5,739 nt of DNA from Bacteroidota bacterium. GTDB lineage: Bacteria; Bacteroidota; Bacteroidia; Bacteroidales; VadinHA17. A program made the translations under genes and the position numbers. The stretch lies in assembly GCA_030628785.1 (NCBI GenBank), contig DAOVQI010000234.1, positions 1-5,739 on the forward strand. Reading direction: 5' to 3'. Of the stretch, positions 5,015 through 5,739 are shown piece by piece (the stretch's first letter is position 1; each line of letters starts with the position of its first letter). The notes under the pieces are model-generated. The model did not search any database and was not told the origin of the DNA. It saw nothing but the letters and a program-made list of their open reading frames with translations.

Positions 5015-5739
5015 ATGAAAATTTTTAAAAAACATTTATTAATTGCAACGATCCTTACTACAATTTTCGTTTCATGTTCAAAAGATGATGAAAAACCCAT
5101 TGACACCGGCTATTTACATGGAGTTTTTATCACAAATGAAGGTGGTTTCATGAATAATAACGGATCCATAAGTTATTATGATATTGATTCAACCAAGGTG
5201 ACGAATAATCTTTTTCAATTGATCAATGGTCGCATACTGGGTGATGTTGTTCAGTCGTTTGGAGTAGCAGGTAACAAAGGTTTTATTGTGGTGAATAATT
5301 CGCAGAAGGTTGAAGTGGTGGATATGGAATCGTTTCAATCCCTGGGCACTATTACAGGGGTTGATTATCCCAGGTATTTTATTGGCATTGATAACGATAA
5401 AGGGTATCTTTCAAATGGTAATTCTGCAGGGAAGGTGTATGTCATCGATCTGGTAGCACTCGAGCTAACGAATAGTATTGATGTAGGAAACGGCCCGGAA
5501 AATATAGTCAAATCAGGTAATTATGTGTTTGTTGCCAATAGCGGCGGTTGGACAAATGACAGCACGGTAAGCGTGATCGATGTTACCACCGACCAGGTTA
5601 TTGAAACCATACATGTCGGAGACAATCCAACCGACCTGGTAGTGGATAAAAATGGTGATATCTGGGTATTATGCAAGGGAAAATTGGTTAAAATTAACGG
5701 TAGCAACAGGAGTGTTGAAGAAACCTTTGTTGTTGGTCA
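5015..5739 (+). CDS. btuG: Surface lipoprotein with YncE/YVTN-type beta-propeller, probable BtuG (3' end beyond window)
   Basis: In Bacteroides, BtuG is a surface-exposed beta-propeller lipoprotein that binds B12 extremely tightly and sits on BtuB as a lid that hands over the vitamin. This frame gives 241 residues before the window ends, so perhaps two-thirds of such a protein. Visible: a lipoprotein signal peptide with a basic start (K2, K5, K6), a hydrophobic run (8-19) and lipobox F-V-S-C with lipidated C21. Next comes S-K-D-D-E (22-26), matching the acidic surface-export signal of Bacteroidota lipoproteins. Propeller blades then recur at about 40-residue spacing: S-I-S-Y-Y-D-I-D (51-58), V-E-V-V-D-M (99-104), V-Y-V-I-D-L (141-146), V-S-V-I-D-V (185-190), with Y-V-F-V-A-N-S-G (170-177). 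The ATG at 5015 is chosen because the signal peptide begins there. The BtuG call rests on fold, surface signal and position behind riboswitch-btuB. Another YncE-like surface protein remains possible. Confidence 0.7.
   Translation, partial: MKIFKKHLLIATILTTIFVSCSKDDEKPIDTGYLHGVFITNEGGFMNNNGSISYYDIDSTKVTNNLFQLINGRILGDVVQSFGVAGNKGFIVVNNSQKVEVVDMESFQSLGTITGVDYPRYFIGIDNDKGYLSNGNSAGKVYVIDLVALELTNSIDVGNGPENIVKSGNYVFVANSGGWTNDSTVSVIDVTTDQVIETIHVGDNPTDLVVDKNGDIWVLCKGKLVKINGSNRSVEETFVVG

Noticed and set aside
5521..5706. A 61-codon minus-strand frame opposite the lipoprotein gene
   Set aside because: It is antisense to a well-supported propeller frame and has no features of its own.

Overview
The window looks like chromosomal DNA of a member of the Bacteroidota. 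The evidence is an AT-rich background, a LigA with clade-typical residues, a candidate promoter of the TAnnTTTG (-7) type, no obvious Shine-Dalgarno sequences, a lipoprotein with a Bacteroidota-style surface export signal (C-S-K-D-D-E), and heptamer-periodic and GC-rich palindromic intergenic repeats. The exact genus cannot be read from the sequence.

Layout. (1) Positions 1-1712, minus strand: ligA, NAD+-dependent DNA ligase, intact from its start but cut by the left window edge. (2) Positions 1713 to about 2490: a gene-free divergent spacer of nearly 800 bp. It has an AT-rich half next to ligA, then a mosaic of 7-bp-periodic arrays and GC-rich imperfect palindromes. (3) Positions 2476-2730: a probable promoter -7 box, a well-formed cobalamin riboswitch (about 2491-2680), and a possible short hairpin around the next start codon. 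(4) Positions 2718-4664, plus strand: a 648-residue TonB-dependent outer-membrane receptor, called btuB because the riboswitch precedes it; it starts at TTG. (5) Positions 4665-5014: a 350-bp spacer with a 17-bp-arm inverted repeat and another heptamer array. (6) Position 5015 to the right edge, plus strand: a surface-targeted lipoprotein with a beta-propeller fold of the YncE/YVTN type, a good candidate for BtuG, the surface B12-binding partner of BtuB in Bacteroides.

How it works together. The right half reads as a vitamin B12 capture locus. The lipoprotein would bind corrinoid on the cell surface and pass it to the TonB-dependent channel, and the riboswitch would lower expression when intracellular cobalamin is sufficient. 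ligA is a housekeeping gene that happens to be divergent. The most unusual material is in the two spacers. Heptamer arrays with the same NNAACNN pattern lie on both sides of btuB, and two separate inverted repeats share the same core and the same central mismatch (CGTCNGACC ... GGTCNGACG). I found no CRISPR array, tRNA, rRNA, complete insertion sequence or clearly novel gene system.
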